From BOG-933 sp037147415 (GTDB lineage: Bacteria > Pseudomonadota > Alphaproteobacteria > Azospirillales > Azospirillaceae), in the NCBI GenBank assembly GCA_037147415.1, contig JBAWVF010000232.1, positions 1 to 5,383 on the forward strand: 5,383 bases of DNA. Direction: 5' to 3'. The translations under genes were made by a program, and so were the position numbers. This document shows, one piece after another, positions 1 through 5,220 of this stretch. Within the stretch, counting starts at the first letter, position 1. Each line of letters starts with the position of its first letter. Below the pieces are notes generated by a model. It saw only the letters and a list, made by a program, of their open reading frames with translations, did not search any database and had not been told where the DNA came from.

Positions 1-34
1 TTCTGGAAAATACTATATCTAGTGGGTGTGTGCG

Positions 35-394
35 TCAAGCCGATAGGCATGCATAAAACATCCCCCAAAATAGTATAATGGCAACAAAGATAGCTCCAAA
101 TAGAGCTGCGGAAGCACCAATAATTATAGACGTGCCAATACCAGTAATTATCATAGCCAAAATCGCGAGCTTTCCGACTTGATCAACATAAGAAATAATA
201 CTTTCTGTTCTCCAGCCTTCAGTAAGAGACGTGAATGACGGTATAAACCAACATAGAGTCTTTCGAATAACGTAAAAAGTGAATGGACTCCTGTCTTTCT
301 CTGGACATTTAAGGTACAACTTTTTTGCTAACCGCAATTTACTGACGACAATGAATACAAGAAATTGAGAACAAAAGAACGCAACTAAGAGCAA
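35..394 (-). pseudogene. 3' part of a TAG-interrupted membrane protein
   Basis: This frame continues directly, without any shift, from the 67-codon frame that ends in TAG at 397-395. The next codon is TTG (394-392), which could only formally serve as a start and has no good ribosome binding site. The 119 residues hold a hydrophobic segment at about 2-18, a basic cytoplasm-like stretch (RLAKKLYLKCPEKDR), and one or two long hydrophobic segments at about 75-117 ending in WGMFYACLSA. Residues 41-90 repeat the layout of residues 8-57 of the upstream part (Y..I, PS, then EGW.T and a hydrophobic helix), so both parts belong to one duplicated protein. I do not recognise the family. Most likely this is the distal half of a nonsense-mutated gene; stop readthrough or reinitiation is possible but unproven. 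Confidence 0.55.
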
Positions 395-598
395 CTATCC
401 GATAGTTAGGCCATACCCAAAGTCTCTAAATGCAGTAACCAGTATGCCGCATAATATACCAGCTAACACAGAGAGTTTGAGTGCCTGGACCAGAAACGAA
501 GAATCATTGGTATTCCAGCCCTCGGCCATCTTGTGAGGGGAGGGGAGGGCGGCATCTCTCATCCTTGTGATGAGATACTTAACAAATCCTTTCGGCAT
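395..598 (-). CDS. 5' part of small membrane protein, ends at in-frame TAG
   Basis: This is a 67-codon frame starting at ATG 598-596. The start is chosen because GAGGA (610-606) lies 7 nt upstream. The N-terminus is soluble and basic (KYLITRMRD), followed by the motif AEGWNT (25-30) and a probable membrane helix at about 35-57. The stop is TAG (397-395), after which the same frame stays open for 119 more codons. As written it would be a single-span peptide; as a whole gene it would be about 187 residues with three or four spans. It lies 75 nt behind hipA on the same strand and could share its transcript, but it is clearly more AT-rich, which suggests a different origin. The family is unknown to me. 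The ribosome binding site and the duplication make it a real gene or a recently broken one. Confidence 0.5.
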   Translation of the reverse strand: MPKGFVKYLITRMRDAALPSPHKMAEGWNTNDSSFLVQALKLSVLAGILCGILVTAFRDFGYGLTIG

Positions 599-605
599 GG
601 CCCGT

Positions 606-610
606 TCCTC
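606..610 (-). promoter_or_regulatory. ribosome binding site of the membrane protein gene
   Basis: The minus strand reads GAGGA, 7 nt before ATG at 598. It is the clearest ribosome binding site in the left part of the window. It decides the start of the membrane protein gene and argues that at least its 5' part is or was translated. Confidence 0.55.
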
Positions 611-673
611 ACGTAGTCATCAATTCTAATATAAGACGCTGTAGTGTCCTGCTCATCTTGGATGGTATTAAGG

Positions 674-1969
674 TTACGGTGTTTTTTTGCACTTGGTTTG
701 CTTACGAGGCAAGGAACGTTTTCGCGCAGCTGTAAGCTCGTCATGCTCGAAAGCACTTTCCATGCGCTCGATTTCGGACGGTTTGAGATTCACCGAAGCT
801 GCCACCTTTCGCCAGTTGGACACGGCCTGGGCGACCTCGCTGATGATGGTGTCAGCCACTTCGAGCGACAGATTGAAATACTCAGCTGTCTCCCTCGCAA
901 GCTCGATAGAGCACGTCCCCTCGTCTAAACTGATATTGGTGCTGAGAATGTGGGGGCGAACGTCAGCCGGCACGGGATTCAGGTCATACGCTGGAGAGAG
1001 CCTCCATCCAAGTTCCCCAGACCAAAGAAAGCCATGATTTCGAAGATGATCGTCGACATTCGAGGACAGGATGTTAAATACCATTCTGCGATACAACTCG
1101 ATGACGTCGGCATCAACATCGGAACCGTGGGTGCGCACGCCGTCGACCAGTTCAGGATAGCTACCACGGTCGCCATCTTTCATGCCCAGCATCGCCATAG
1201 CGGACAGAAAGGGAATGCGCCGCCCACTTTGGTTGCGGTCGAACCGCTTGGACAGGAGGACAGTTTTGTCGACGATCCGCTCGATAGCATGCTCCGCTAC
1301 GGTTATGCCCGCCATGTTGGCCAGGGTCAGCGCCACCTCTTCCCATGCGCCAACGTTGTAGTCGTCGTCCTCCTTGGGAAACTTGGCAATCAGCAGTTGG
1401 TCTTGCCGGTTGATGACCGATGACTTCGGCCGCACACCGCCAAGGGATGAGCCTGGCGCGAACAGCAGCAGCAAGTCGTCTTCGGTCTCCTCGTTTCGGA
1501 GCACTTTCTCTGTGACCGACAGGAGGCGAGGAAGCTCGACCAAAGGTGGGATGGTCCGAGACTTCTCCAAAGGGCACTGAAACTCGATATCGCCTGAGCG
1601 GCGGAATCGCAAGGCTCCCAGGCGGGCGACATCGGCCACCCCGAGGAGGTAATCAGCCTCGGTCAAAGTTCTGACCGTCCGCCCCTCGTTCTTGGCGGCG
1701 CGTCGTTCCCGCTTCTGCATCAATCGACGACCCCATGTATCTGGAGCCGAGTCGCCGATTGATGAGAACATCTCTCGTCCTACAGGTGGCGTAAATATGC
1801 CCTTGCTGACCATCAAGGCCGGTTCAAGTGAAATTCTTTCAGAAGAGACGAGCCATTTGTCGTCATACTGGAATGTTGACGAGGTTCTCATGCCCTTGGC
1901 AATCACTCGCAGTGTGCCCACGCGATGCGTTTTGCCGCTCAGGTCGATGAAAACATAAATCTCACTCAT
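674..1969 (-). CDS. hipA: HipA-family toxin (serine/threonine kinase)
   Basis: This is a 431-residue HipA-type kinase, near the usual 400-440 residues. HipA toxins phosphorylate cytoplasmic targets (glutamyl-tRNA synthetase in Escherichia coli) and cause growth arrest; the target here is not known. The N-terminal subdomain (about 1-110) contains GDSAPDTWGRRLM (72-84), typical of the family. The kinase part (about 150-385) shows the loop SSLGGVRPKSSV (174-185), ATP-binding Lys196 in LLIAKFP, the catalytic motif NVDDHLRN (304-311; D306 and N311 match E. coli D309 and N314), and the metal-binding D329 in SPAYDLNP. All key residues are present, so it looks active. ATG 1969 overlaps the end of hipB by 8 nt (ATGAGTGA), which implies translational coupling to the antitoxin. 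The C-terminus is basic (PRKQTKCKKTP) and spans an A7 run. Confidence 0.93.
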   Translation of the reverse strand: MSEIYVFIDLSGKTHRVGTLRVIAKGMRTSSTFQYDDKWLVSSERISLEPALMVSKGIFTPPVGREMFSSIGDSAPDTWGRRLMQKRERRAAKNEGRTVRTLTEADYLLGVADVARLGALRFRRSGDIEFQCPLEKSRTIPPLVELPRLLSVTEKVLRNEETEDDLLLLFAPGSSLGGVRPKSSVINRQDQLLIAKFPKEDDDYNVGAWEEVALTLANMAGITVAEHAIERIVDKTVLLSKRFDRNQSGRRIPFLSAMAMLGMKDGDRGSYPELVDGVRTHGSDVDADVIELYRRMVFNILSSNVDDHLRNHGFLWSGELGWRLSPAYDLNPVPADVRPHILSTNISLDEGTCSIELARETAEYFNLSLEVADTIISEVAQAVSNWRKVAASVNLKPSEIERMESAFEHDELTAARKRSLPRKQTKCKKTP

Positions 1970-2282
1970 CGGAGTTCTTCTTTTTCAGCCTAATGCGCTT
2001 CGGAAGATTTTCTACTTCCAGGTCCATCCCGACTTGGTCGTCAGCCACCACGTCAGCCAAGCCGTCAATCAACCCGACTGCCTGCATGACAGATGCATAG
2101 GCGCCAAAGCTCACGCCTGGGTCGCCATTTTCGATGCGCGTCAATGTGCCTCGGGAGATAAACGCCCGCTCTGCCACGATTTCCATGGGCAGACGACGGC
2201 GTAAACGGGCGACACGCAGATCGGCGCCAATCTTGCGAATGGCACGCTTTGCGCCCAGGGTGGGGGCATGGGGTGTCGGCAT
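1962..2282 (-). CDS. hipB: HipB-like antitoxin, XRE-family DNA-binding protein
   Basis: This is a 106-residue protein with a helix-turn-helix of the XRE/Cro-C1 type at about 18-71. IVAERAFISRGTLTRIENG (35-53) gives the two helices and the characteristic RIE(N/R)G. The C-terminal 30 residues are polar and end in a basic and acidic tail (RLKKKNSDE), the flexible type usual in antitoxins. Upstream position and overlap with hipA identify it as the cognate antitoxin, which should neutralise the kinase and repress its own operon. The ATG at 2282 has only a weak ribosome binding site. It is slightly longer than E. coli HipB (88 residues). It could be called simply an XRE regulator; pairing with hipA makes HipB the better name. 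Confidence 0.88.
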   Translation of the reverse strand: MPTPHAPTLGAKRAIRKIGADLRVARLRRRLPMEIVAERAFISRGTLTRIENGDPGVSFGAYASVMQAVGLIDGLADVVADDQVGMDLEVENLPKRIRLKKKNSDE

Positions 2283-2305
2283 TGTTAGCTCGATAGCTTG
2301 AGTGC

Positions 2306-2315
2306 GCAGTACTGC
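2306..2315. promoter_or_regulatory. candidate HipB operator palindrome
   Basis: GCAGTACTGC is a perfect 10-bp palindrome lying 24 nt upstream of the hipB ATG, where autoregulation by HipB would be expected. It does not resemble the E. coli HipB operator (TATCC-N8-GGATA), and no convincing -35/-10 pair was found beside it. The rest of the gap between hipB and the broken recombinase (2283-2415) shows no other gene. Confidence 0.3.
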
Positions 2316-2375
2316 CTTAAATGTACCTTGAAGCTTACGTTATTGCTAGGTTTCATTGTCGGACGTGTAGCTTGG

Positions 2376-2455
2376 CACTCTCAGGGGAATCGACAAACAG
2401 ATAACTATCAAGACATCACGACTGCAAAATGAACCCTTTTTCGGGGGCGTTGACA
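2376..2455 (-). mobile_element. possible insertion-sequence end at the recombinase break
   Basis: The recombinase loses family similarity at about 2456. From 2455 the minus strand begins TGTCAACGCCCCCGAAAAAG, and a related stretch TGTCGATTCCCCTGAGAGTG begins at 2395, 60 bp further on; the two match at 13 of 20 positions. A TG-leading terminus with repeated copies of its end inside is the style of IS21-family elements. This is a memory-based resemblance only. No transposase or second end is visible, so it would be a remnant. Confidence 0.25.
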
Positions 2456-3186
2456 CCTACTGAGCGGAAGAGCCGCCCAGCGCTCACGCCGGCTTGGAGC
2501 AGCACCTCCAGCCAGTCCTTGAGCGCGGCGACCGGACATTTTCCCCGGGTCCCGCGGGGCAGGGCGACCTGCACCCCCGCGGCGGCCTGGTCGGTTTTGG
2601 AGCGCCTGATCCGGACCAGGAAGCCTTGCGCCGTTTCCTCGAGGTCGGAGAATTCCAGGGCGGTCAGCTCGGAGCGGCGGAGCGCGCCGGCGAAGCCGAC
2701 CAGAATCAGCGCCCGGTCGCGTTTGGCAAAAATCGAATGGGGAGGCATGGCCTCGAGCACGCGGTCAAGCTCGGACCGCGGCTCCCCCGGACGCGTCAGG
2801 GCGTACAGGGGCCGCTTGCGCCCTTTGGCGGTCCCTCTGGTATTCCGGACCCCCTTGACGATCAGCCGGGCCTTGGTGGTTTTGGTCGGGTCGGGCAGCG
2901 CGGCCAGCCGGTGGGCCAGGCCGACCGCGGCCAGCACCACGGTCAGGGAGGACGCGGTCAGTCCGTCGGCCGCGAGCGCGCCGATCCCCGCGCACAAATC
3001 CTCCTCGGCGCAGGGCAGGGGGGTCAGGCCCAACGCCGCGCAGCGGGCGCGGAACAGGGAAAACGCCTTGCGATCGGTGGTGCGGGTGCCCTCACTGAGC
3101 GCGAACGCCGCAAACTCCTCGGCGGCGGCGACGGCGGCGCGGCGGGCGGGGGTCTCCGGGGCGGGCGGGGGCGGGGTCGGGATCAC
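2416..3186 (-). pseudogene. tyrosine recombinase/integrase, 3'-truncated
   Basis: Tyrosine recombinases cut and rejoin DNA at att or Xer-type sites. From GTG 3186 the frame gives 256 residues: a Pro/Ala-rich start, a core-binding domain at about 10-110, and the first part of the catalytic domain. Catalytic Arg is R170 in GALRRSEL and the beta-hairpin Lys is K197 in RRSKTDQ. The protein then reaches LFRSV and ends in an unrelated tail (NAPEKGFILQS). The HxxR, H/W and nucleophilic Tyr are all absent, roughly 80 residues short, so it cannot catalyse recombination. The start is uncertain: ATG 3378 and TTG 3537 lie upstream in frame and none has a good ribosome binding site. GTG is preferred because a palindrome sits between it and the upstream starts. 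It is much more GC-rich than the flanking DNA. Confidence 0.75.
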
Positions 3187-3260
3187 GGGCGCGGGATCTT
3201 CGGCGGGAAGGGAAAACGGGTTTAGGGTAAGAAGCCGGCGCCCGGGTCGGGTGCGCCGAG

Positions 3261-3288
3261 ACGCCGGTAAATACCAATTAACCGGCGT
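3261..3288. repeat. 28-bp interrupted palindrome upstream of recombinase
   Basis: The outer arms are ACGCCGGT and ACCGGCGT, perfect over 8 bp. Extended to 12 bp each (ending AAAT and beginning ATTA) they contain one mismatch and leave a 4-bp centre. Read as 11-bp arms with a 6-bp centre (TACCAA) the geometry equals that of Xer/dif-type sites. Neither strand has a T-run after it, so it is not an intrinsic terminator. It lies about 75 bp before the preferred recombinase start and could be a binding site of that enzyme or an operator. Confidence 0.45.
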
Positions 3289-3668
3289 GAAATTTGCGTG
3301 CGAAAAGCGGGCAAAGCGCGGGGTTCCGAGCGGGAGAGACGGGGGGGAGGGCTGCGCGAAGGCGCGATGTCGGGCCATGGAAATGATTGCGCCAAAGACT
3401 CTAACTTTTCCATGAAGTGCCGACAAGCCCTTGTTTATCGAGAGGAGCACGGTTGTCGATGTGTCAGCCTGCCCGCCGAGTGAGTCATGATCCGCCTTGC
3501 CGCCCAAGGACTTGTGGTCCTGTCGCTTTTCATCCAAACCGTACGTCGACGGACTGTGCCTCCCGGCACGCCCTGGGACAAGGTGCTGGAACAGACCTAT
3601 TTTTGGGAAATCTTGACCGCCGCACAGGAGCGTCATCTCGACGTGCTGCCGCGCCTGGGGATAGCGCG
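3289..3668 (-). other. stretch between yafQ and recombinase, no certain gene
   Basis: No gene can be called with confidence. The minus-strand recombinase frame stays open all through and beyond, which is unsurprising in the GC-rich part, and offers TTG 3537 and ATG 3378 as remote starts. It includes the 27-bp tandem repeat. On the plus strand a 67-codon frame (ATG 3487 to TGA 3690) has a hydrophobic N-terminus and a plausible soluble part (VPPGTPWDKVLEQTYFWEIL), runs convergent into the last codons of yafQ and has no clear ribosome binding site. Either may be a decayed gene; I recognise neither. Confidence 0.3.
3466..3519 (-). repeat. 27-bp tandem repeat, coding-like
   Basis: Two adjacent 27-bp units read DHKSLGGKA and DHDSLGGQA in the recombinase frame, followed by another D. 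Seven of nine residues are identical, while six of those seven codons differ, each by a synonymous change (for example GAC/GAT, CAC/CAT, TTG/CTC). The other two minus frames and the plus frames are not conserved between units. This favours real translation of the minus frame here at some time. Confidence 0.5.
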
Positions 3669-3938
3669 TCACCCGAACAGATCGGAATGAGTCCCGGTCG
3701 CCGCCAGTACCAATTCTTTCTCGGTTTCGTGCCAGATCAGCAGCCAATCCGGCTCGATGTGGCATTCCCAGCAAGGGCTCCAGTCACCCGACAGCCGATG
3801 GGGCCGATGGCGGGGCGCAAGCGGTTCGCCGCTCTGCAGGCATTCGATCACACCCCAGAGCTTGTCCAGGTTCCTGCCTCGCTTGCTCGCCGTCTTGAGG
3901 TCGCGCTCAAATTTCTTGGTGGTGCGGATCGTCCACAT
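3669..3938 (-). CDS. yafQ: YafQ-family mRNA endoribonuclease toxin
   Basis: This is an 89-residue RelE-superfamily toxin of the YafQ type (E. coli YafQ has 92), which cleaves mRNA on the ribosome. The diagnostic C-terminal half reads HRLSGDW, CHIEPDWLLIW and GTHSDLFG. With numbering from the GTG one codon upstream, H48, H61, D65, W66, H85 and F89 correspond to E. coli H50, H63, D67, W68, H87 and F91, so the active site appears complete. The N-terminus WTIRTTKKFERDLKTASKRG is the usual basic start. Two start codons are adjacent (GTG 3941, ATG 3938). The ATG shares one base with the dinJ stop (TGATG), the GTG would overlap by 4 nt; either gives coupling to the antitoxin. The gene ends with TGA at 3669 and no terminator follows. 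Confidence 0.93.
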   Translation of the reverse strand: MWTIRTTKKFERDLKTASKRGRNLDKLWGVIECLQSGEPLAPRHRPHRLSGDWSPCWECHIEPDWLLIWHETEKELVLAATGTHSDLFG

Positions 3939-4195
3939 CACTGATGTACAGCCTTCAACGCCTCAAGGCTTGACCATTCGGTCAGATTCTCTCCCTCCAT
4001 TGCATCCCGTAGGGCAGCCTGCGTGGCGTCATTGGGAATACGGACGGGAAACGGCAAACCGTGGTGGAGCGTCACCTGCCGATAGAACAGCGTAATCGCT
4101 TCCGTCGGCGTCAAGCCGAGCGCACCGAAAACGGCTTCGGCTCGGGCTTTCAAATCAGGCTCGACGCGGGCTCGAATGGATTCTGTTTTGGGCAT
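3938..4195 (-). CDS. dinJ: RelB/DinJ-family antitoxin
   Basis: This is an 85-residue antitoxin matching E. coli DinJ (86) in length and plan. The N-terminal ribbon-helix-helix (about 5-49) reads ESIRARVEPDLKARAEAV then a helix TPTEAITLFYRQVTLHHG, followed by the family hallmark LPFPVRIPN (47-55). This domain dimerises and binds its own operator. The C-terminal 30 residues, ending in LEALKAVHQ, should wrap the toxin. The ATG at 4195 is fixed by GGAGGT 5 nt upstream. It is the first gene of a two-gene operon with yafQ and should repress it together with the toxin. The N-terminal motif fits DinJ better than RelB proper. Confidence 0.92.
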   Translation of the reverse strand: MPKTESIRARVEPDLKARAEAVFGALGLTPTEAITLFYRQVTLHHGLPFPVRIPNDATQAALRDAMEGENLTEWSSLEALKAVHQ

Positions 4196-4200
4196 CGGAG

Positions 4201-4206
4201 ACCTCC
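4201..4206 (-). promoter_or_regulatory. ribosome binding site of dinJ
   Basis: The minus strand reads GGAGGT, 5 nt before the dinJ ATG, a near-consensus Shine-Dalgarno sequence. No equally good site precedes yafQ, which fits coupled translation of the toxin from the stronger antitoxin start. Confidence 0.7.
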
Positions 4207-4226
4207 ATGGCTGGCCTTATCATGTA

Positions 4227-4238
4227 CCTCAATTGGGG
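4227..4238. promoter_or_regulatory. candidate dinJ operator
   Basis: CCTCAATTGGGG is a 12-bp palindrome with one mismatched pair, centred on CAATTG and about 20 bp upstream of the dinJ ribosome binding site. That is where the ribbon-helix-helix antitoxin would be expected to bind. A weak -35-like TTGAAA lies at 4248-4243 on the minus strand, with TACATG 16 nt further as a poor -10. Confidence 0.3.
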
Positions 4239-4296
4239 AACATTTCAATGCCTACCTTCAAAACGAGCATTCTGTTAAATGTGATACAGTCAAATT

Positions 4297-4359
4297 ATGC
4301 TCTATCAGGCAAAGGCCACCGGTCGGAACCGAGTGGCAACGATCGATGCGAAGTCATGA
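4297..4359 (+). pseudogene. C-terminal remnant of a GGDEF diguanylate cyclase
   Basis: Twenty codons before TGA (4357-4359) read MLYQAKATGRNRV plus a short tail VATIDAKS. LYxAKxxGRNRV is the near-invariant C-terminal end of GGDEF domains, which make the second messenger cyclic di-GMP. The residues just before it (YSQI) do not match the usual ADxA and an in-frame stop follows at 4282, so everything upstream, including the GGDEF active site, is missing. It is on the opposite strand to dinJ and begins about 100 bp from that gene's start. I infer that insertion or deletion joined the dinJ/yafQ block to the end of a cyclase gene. The ATG at 4297 is the codon for an internal Met rather than a real start. 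Confidence 0.65.
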
Positions 4360-4400
4360 AAAACCGTGCCACATCGGTGACTAACGATTGGGTTGTCAGT

Positions 4401-4451
4401 GAAGGGAATGCCCATCCGCAAAAATTGCCAGGTGGCGAAGGGCATGCCCAT
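4401..4451. repeat. 15-bp direct repeat with 36-bp period
   Basis: GAAGGGAATGCCCAT (4401-4415) recurs as GAAGGGCATGCCCAT (4437-4451), one mismatch, 36 bp apart. The second copy contains the perfect palindrome GGGCATGCCC. Only two copies exist and the intervening DNA is not repeated, so it is not a CRISPR array. It lies just behind the cyclase remnant and may be part of that gene's 3' flank. Confidence 0.4.
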
Positions 4452-4550
4452 ATTGCAACAATCATCGTTTAAATCCGTCGATTTATTCACGATTTTTAGA
4501 AAAGACTGTGTATAAATAAAGAAATATTAATTAATCGGCGGCGTGAGTCG

Positions 4551-4583
4551 AAAAAAGAGCGCACGGCTGACTAAACCGTGTGC
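4551..4583 (-). terminator. intrinsic terminator on the minus strand
   Basis: The minus strand reads GCACACGG, a 9-nt loop, CCGTGCGC, then TCTTTTTT. The stem has 8 positions with a single A-C mismatch and is followed at once by a T-run. On the plus strand the stem is equally good but no T-run follows. It lies 34 nt behind the TAA of the minus-strand frame ending at 4617. Confidence 0.55.
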
Positions 4584-4616
4584 ATAGGATAGCAGAAATC
4601 AGGCCAACTACAATCT

Positions 4617-4775
4617 TTAGTTTGCATTATTGTCTGATAGAATATCATTAGGAGGACAGCTGTGCAATCTGGGGCCGTTTAATTTAGCCGAATCTGTTCC
4701 AAGACTAGGTTCAGCAGTATCCTTAGCGCTCAGTCCACCACAGTCGCTCGGTATTGCAATGTTGTTGGTTTGCAT
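4617..4775 (-). CDS. hypothetical small protein (second frame of a minus-strand unit)
   Basis: This is a 52-codon frame starting ATG 4775 (MQTNNIAIPSDCGG) and ending TAA 4619-4617, directly before an intrinsic terminator. It is polar, Asn/Asp/Pro-rich (CPPNDILSDNNAN at the end) and has no membrane segment. It overlaps the preceding 52-codon frame by 53 nt in the +1 frame, with the crossover near GGAAAATG. It may be an independent overlapping gene, the distal half of a frameshifted gene of about 88 codons, or chance. No ribosome binding site is evident. I do not recognise it. A 126-codon plus-strand frame lies opposite, but it starts at TTG and has no signals. Confidence 0.25.
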   Translation of the reverse strand: MQTNNIAIPSDCGGLSAKDTAEPSLGTDSAKLNGPRLHSCPPNDILSDNNAN

Positions 4776-4881
4776 TTTCCATGCTCAAGCGTTTAATCTG
4801 CGCCTTGACAGCATTCTGGGTTTGTTGCTTATGTTTGCCAAGAAATTTACAAACAAACTGGCGAATATTTGTCTTAACCAT
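4723..4881 (-). CDS. hypothetical small basic protein (first frame of a minus-strand unit)
   Basis: This is a 52-codon frame from ATG 4881 to TAA 4725-4723. The product is strongly basic with a Gln/Asn-rich helix-like centre (KHKQQTQNAVKAQIKRLSME) and no signal peptide. AAGGT (4895-4891) stands 9 nt before the ATG and a promoter-like pair (TTGATG, 18 nt, TATTAT) lies at 4944-4915, giving a leader of about 27 nt. The unit would end at the terminator at 4583-4551. No family is recognised. The case rests on signals in the right order, not on homology, and decay by one frameshift into the following frame is a real alternative. Confidence 0.3.
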   Translation of the reverse strand: MVKTNIRQFVCKFLGKHKQQTQNAVKAQIKRLSMENANQQHCNTERLWWTER

Positions 4882-4914
4882 GGATATCTTACCTTGAATT
4901 TGTTAACATACATC

Positions 4915-4944
4915 ATAATAGCACATCAAAGTTTCCGGCATCAA
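4915..4944 (-). promoter_or_regulatory. candidate sigma-70 promoter of the minus-strand unit
   Basis: On the minus strand TTGATG (4944-4939) and TATTAT (4920-4915) are separated by 18 nt, matching TTGACA and TATAAT at 4 and 5 of 6 positions. Transcription would begin near 4908. In AT-rich DNA such pairs also arise by chance. Confidence 0.35.
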
Positions 4945-5220
4945 CAGACATCAAGAGTCATGCGACAATTTGACACAATAATTGTTCATTCTTTGAACTC
5001 AGTAAGATAGCGAATTGCTTCAATCACCATCTGAGATATGATCTAATAACACACTGTAAATGGCAATATACGCTAATTCCGATTAAGTTCTATGGGATTA
5101 TTTTTGAGCAGATGTTCGCTCATACTGAAAGTAAACCATGCCGGAATCGAATGTACTGGATTTTTTGTATCTGCGAAGCGAATGCTAATTGAACAGCGGG
5201 TTGGGTCCTAATCGTCCGAA
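4945..5220. other. AT-rich stretch without a recognisable gene
   Basis: Frames here are short on both strands. A plus-strand open stretch from about 4974 to the TGA near 5190 lacks an early start codon, and a 16-codon minus-strand frame (MSEHLLKNNPIELNRN) lacks a ribosome binding site. I see no repeat, RNA gene or terminator. Confidence 0.4.

Noticed and set aside
682..688. A7 run near the hipA 3' end as a programmed frameshift site
   Set aside because: Slippage there would alter only the last four codons, and no conserved motif or structure follows.
644..1423. Plus-strand frames of 94 to 157 codons opposite hipA
   Set aside because: hipA is a full-length family member with all motifs on the minus strand; the opposite frames have no ribosome binding sites or recognisable motifs.
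2429..3415. Long plus-strand open frames (328 and 243 codons) opposite the recombinase
   Set aside because: They are antisense to a clear recombinase domain in very GC-rich DNA, and their products are Arg/Ser- or Gly/Gln-rich without domain features.
3669..3774. N-terminal extension of the recombinase frame back to 3774
   Set aside because: This part overlaps yafQ codons that encode conserved active-site residues, so it cannot be a genuine start region.
4401..4451. CRISPR-like spacing of 36 bp
   Set aside because: There are only two copies of a 15-bp unit, no array and no cas gene.
4176..4472. 98-codon plus-strand frame over the dinJ start and the GGDEF remnant
   Set aside because: It runs through the dinJ promoter region and reads the cyclase remnant in the wrong frame.
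4305..4490. 61-codon minus-strand frame opposite the GGDEF remnant
   Set aside because: It is antisense to the recognisable cyclase tail, and its apparent internal repeat (G(M/I)PF) comes from the 15-bp direct repeat.
4630..5010. 126-codon plus-strand frame with a TTG start
   Set aside because: It has no ribosome binding site placed for a start codon (TAGGAGGA at 4649-4656 precedes a 6-codon frame instead), its hydrophobic parts mirror polar minus-strand codons, and a terminator and promoter favour the minus strand.
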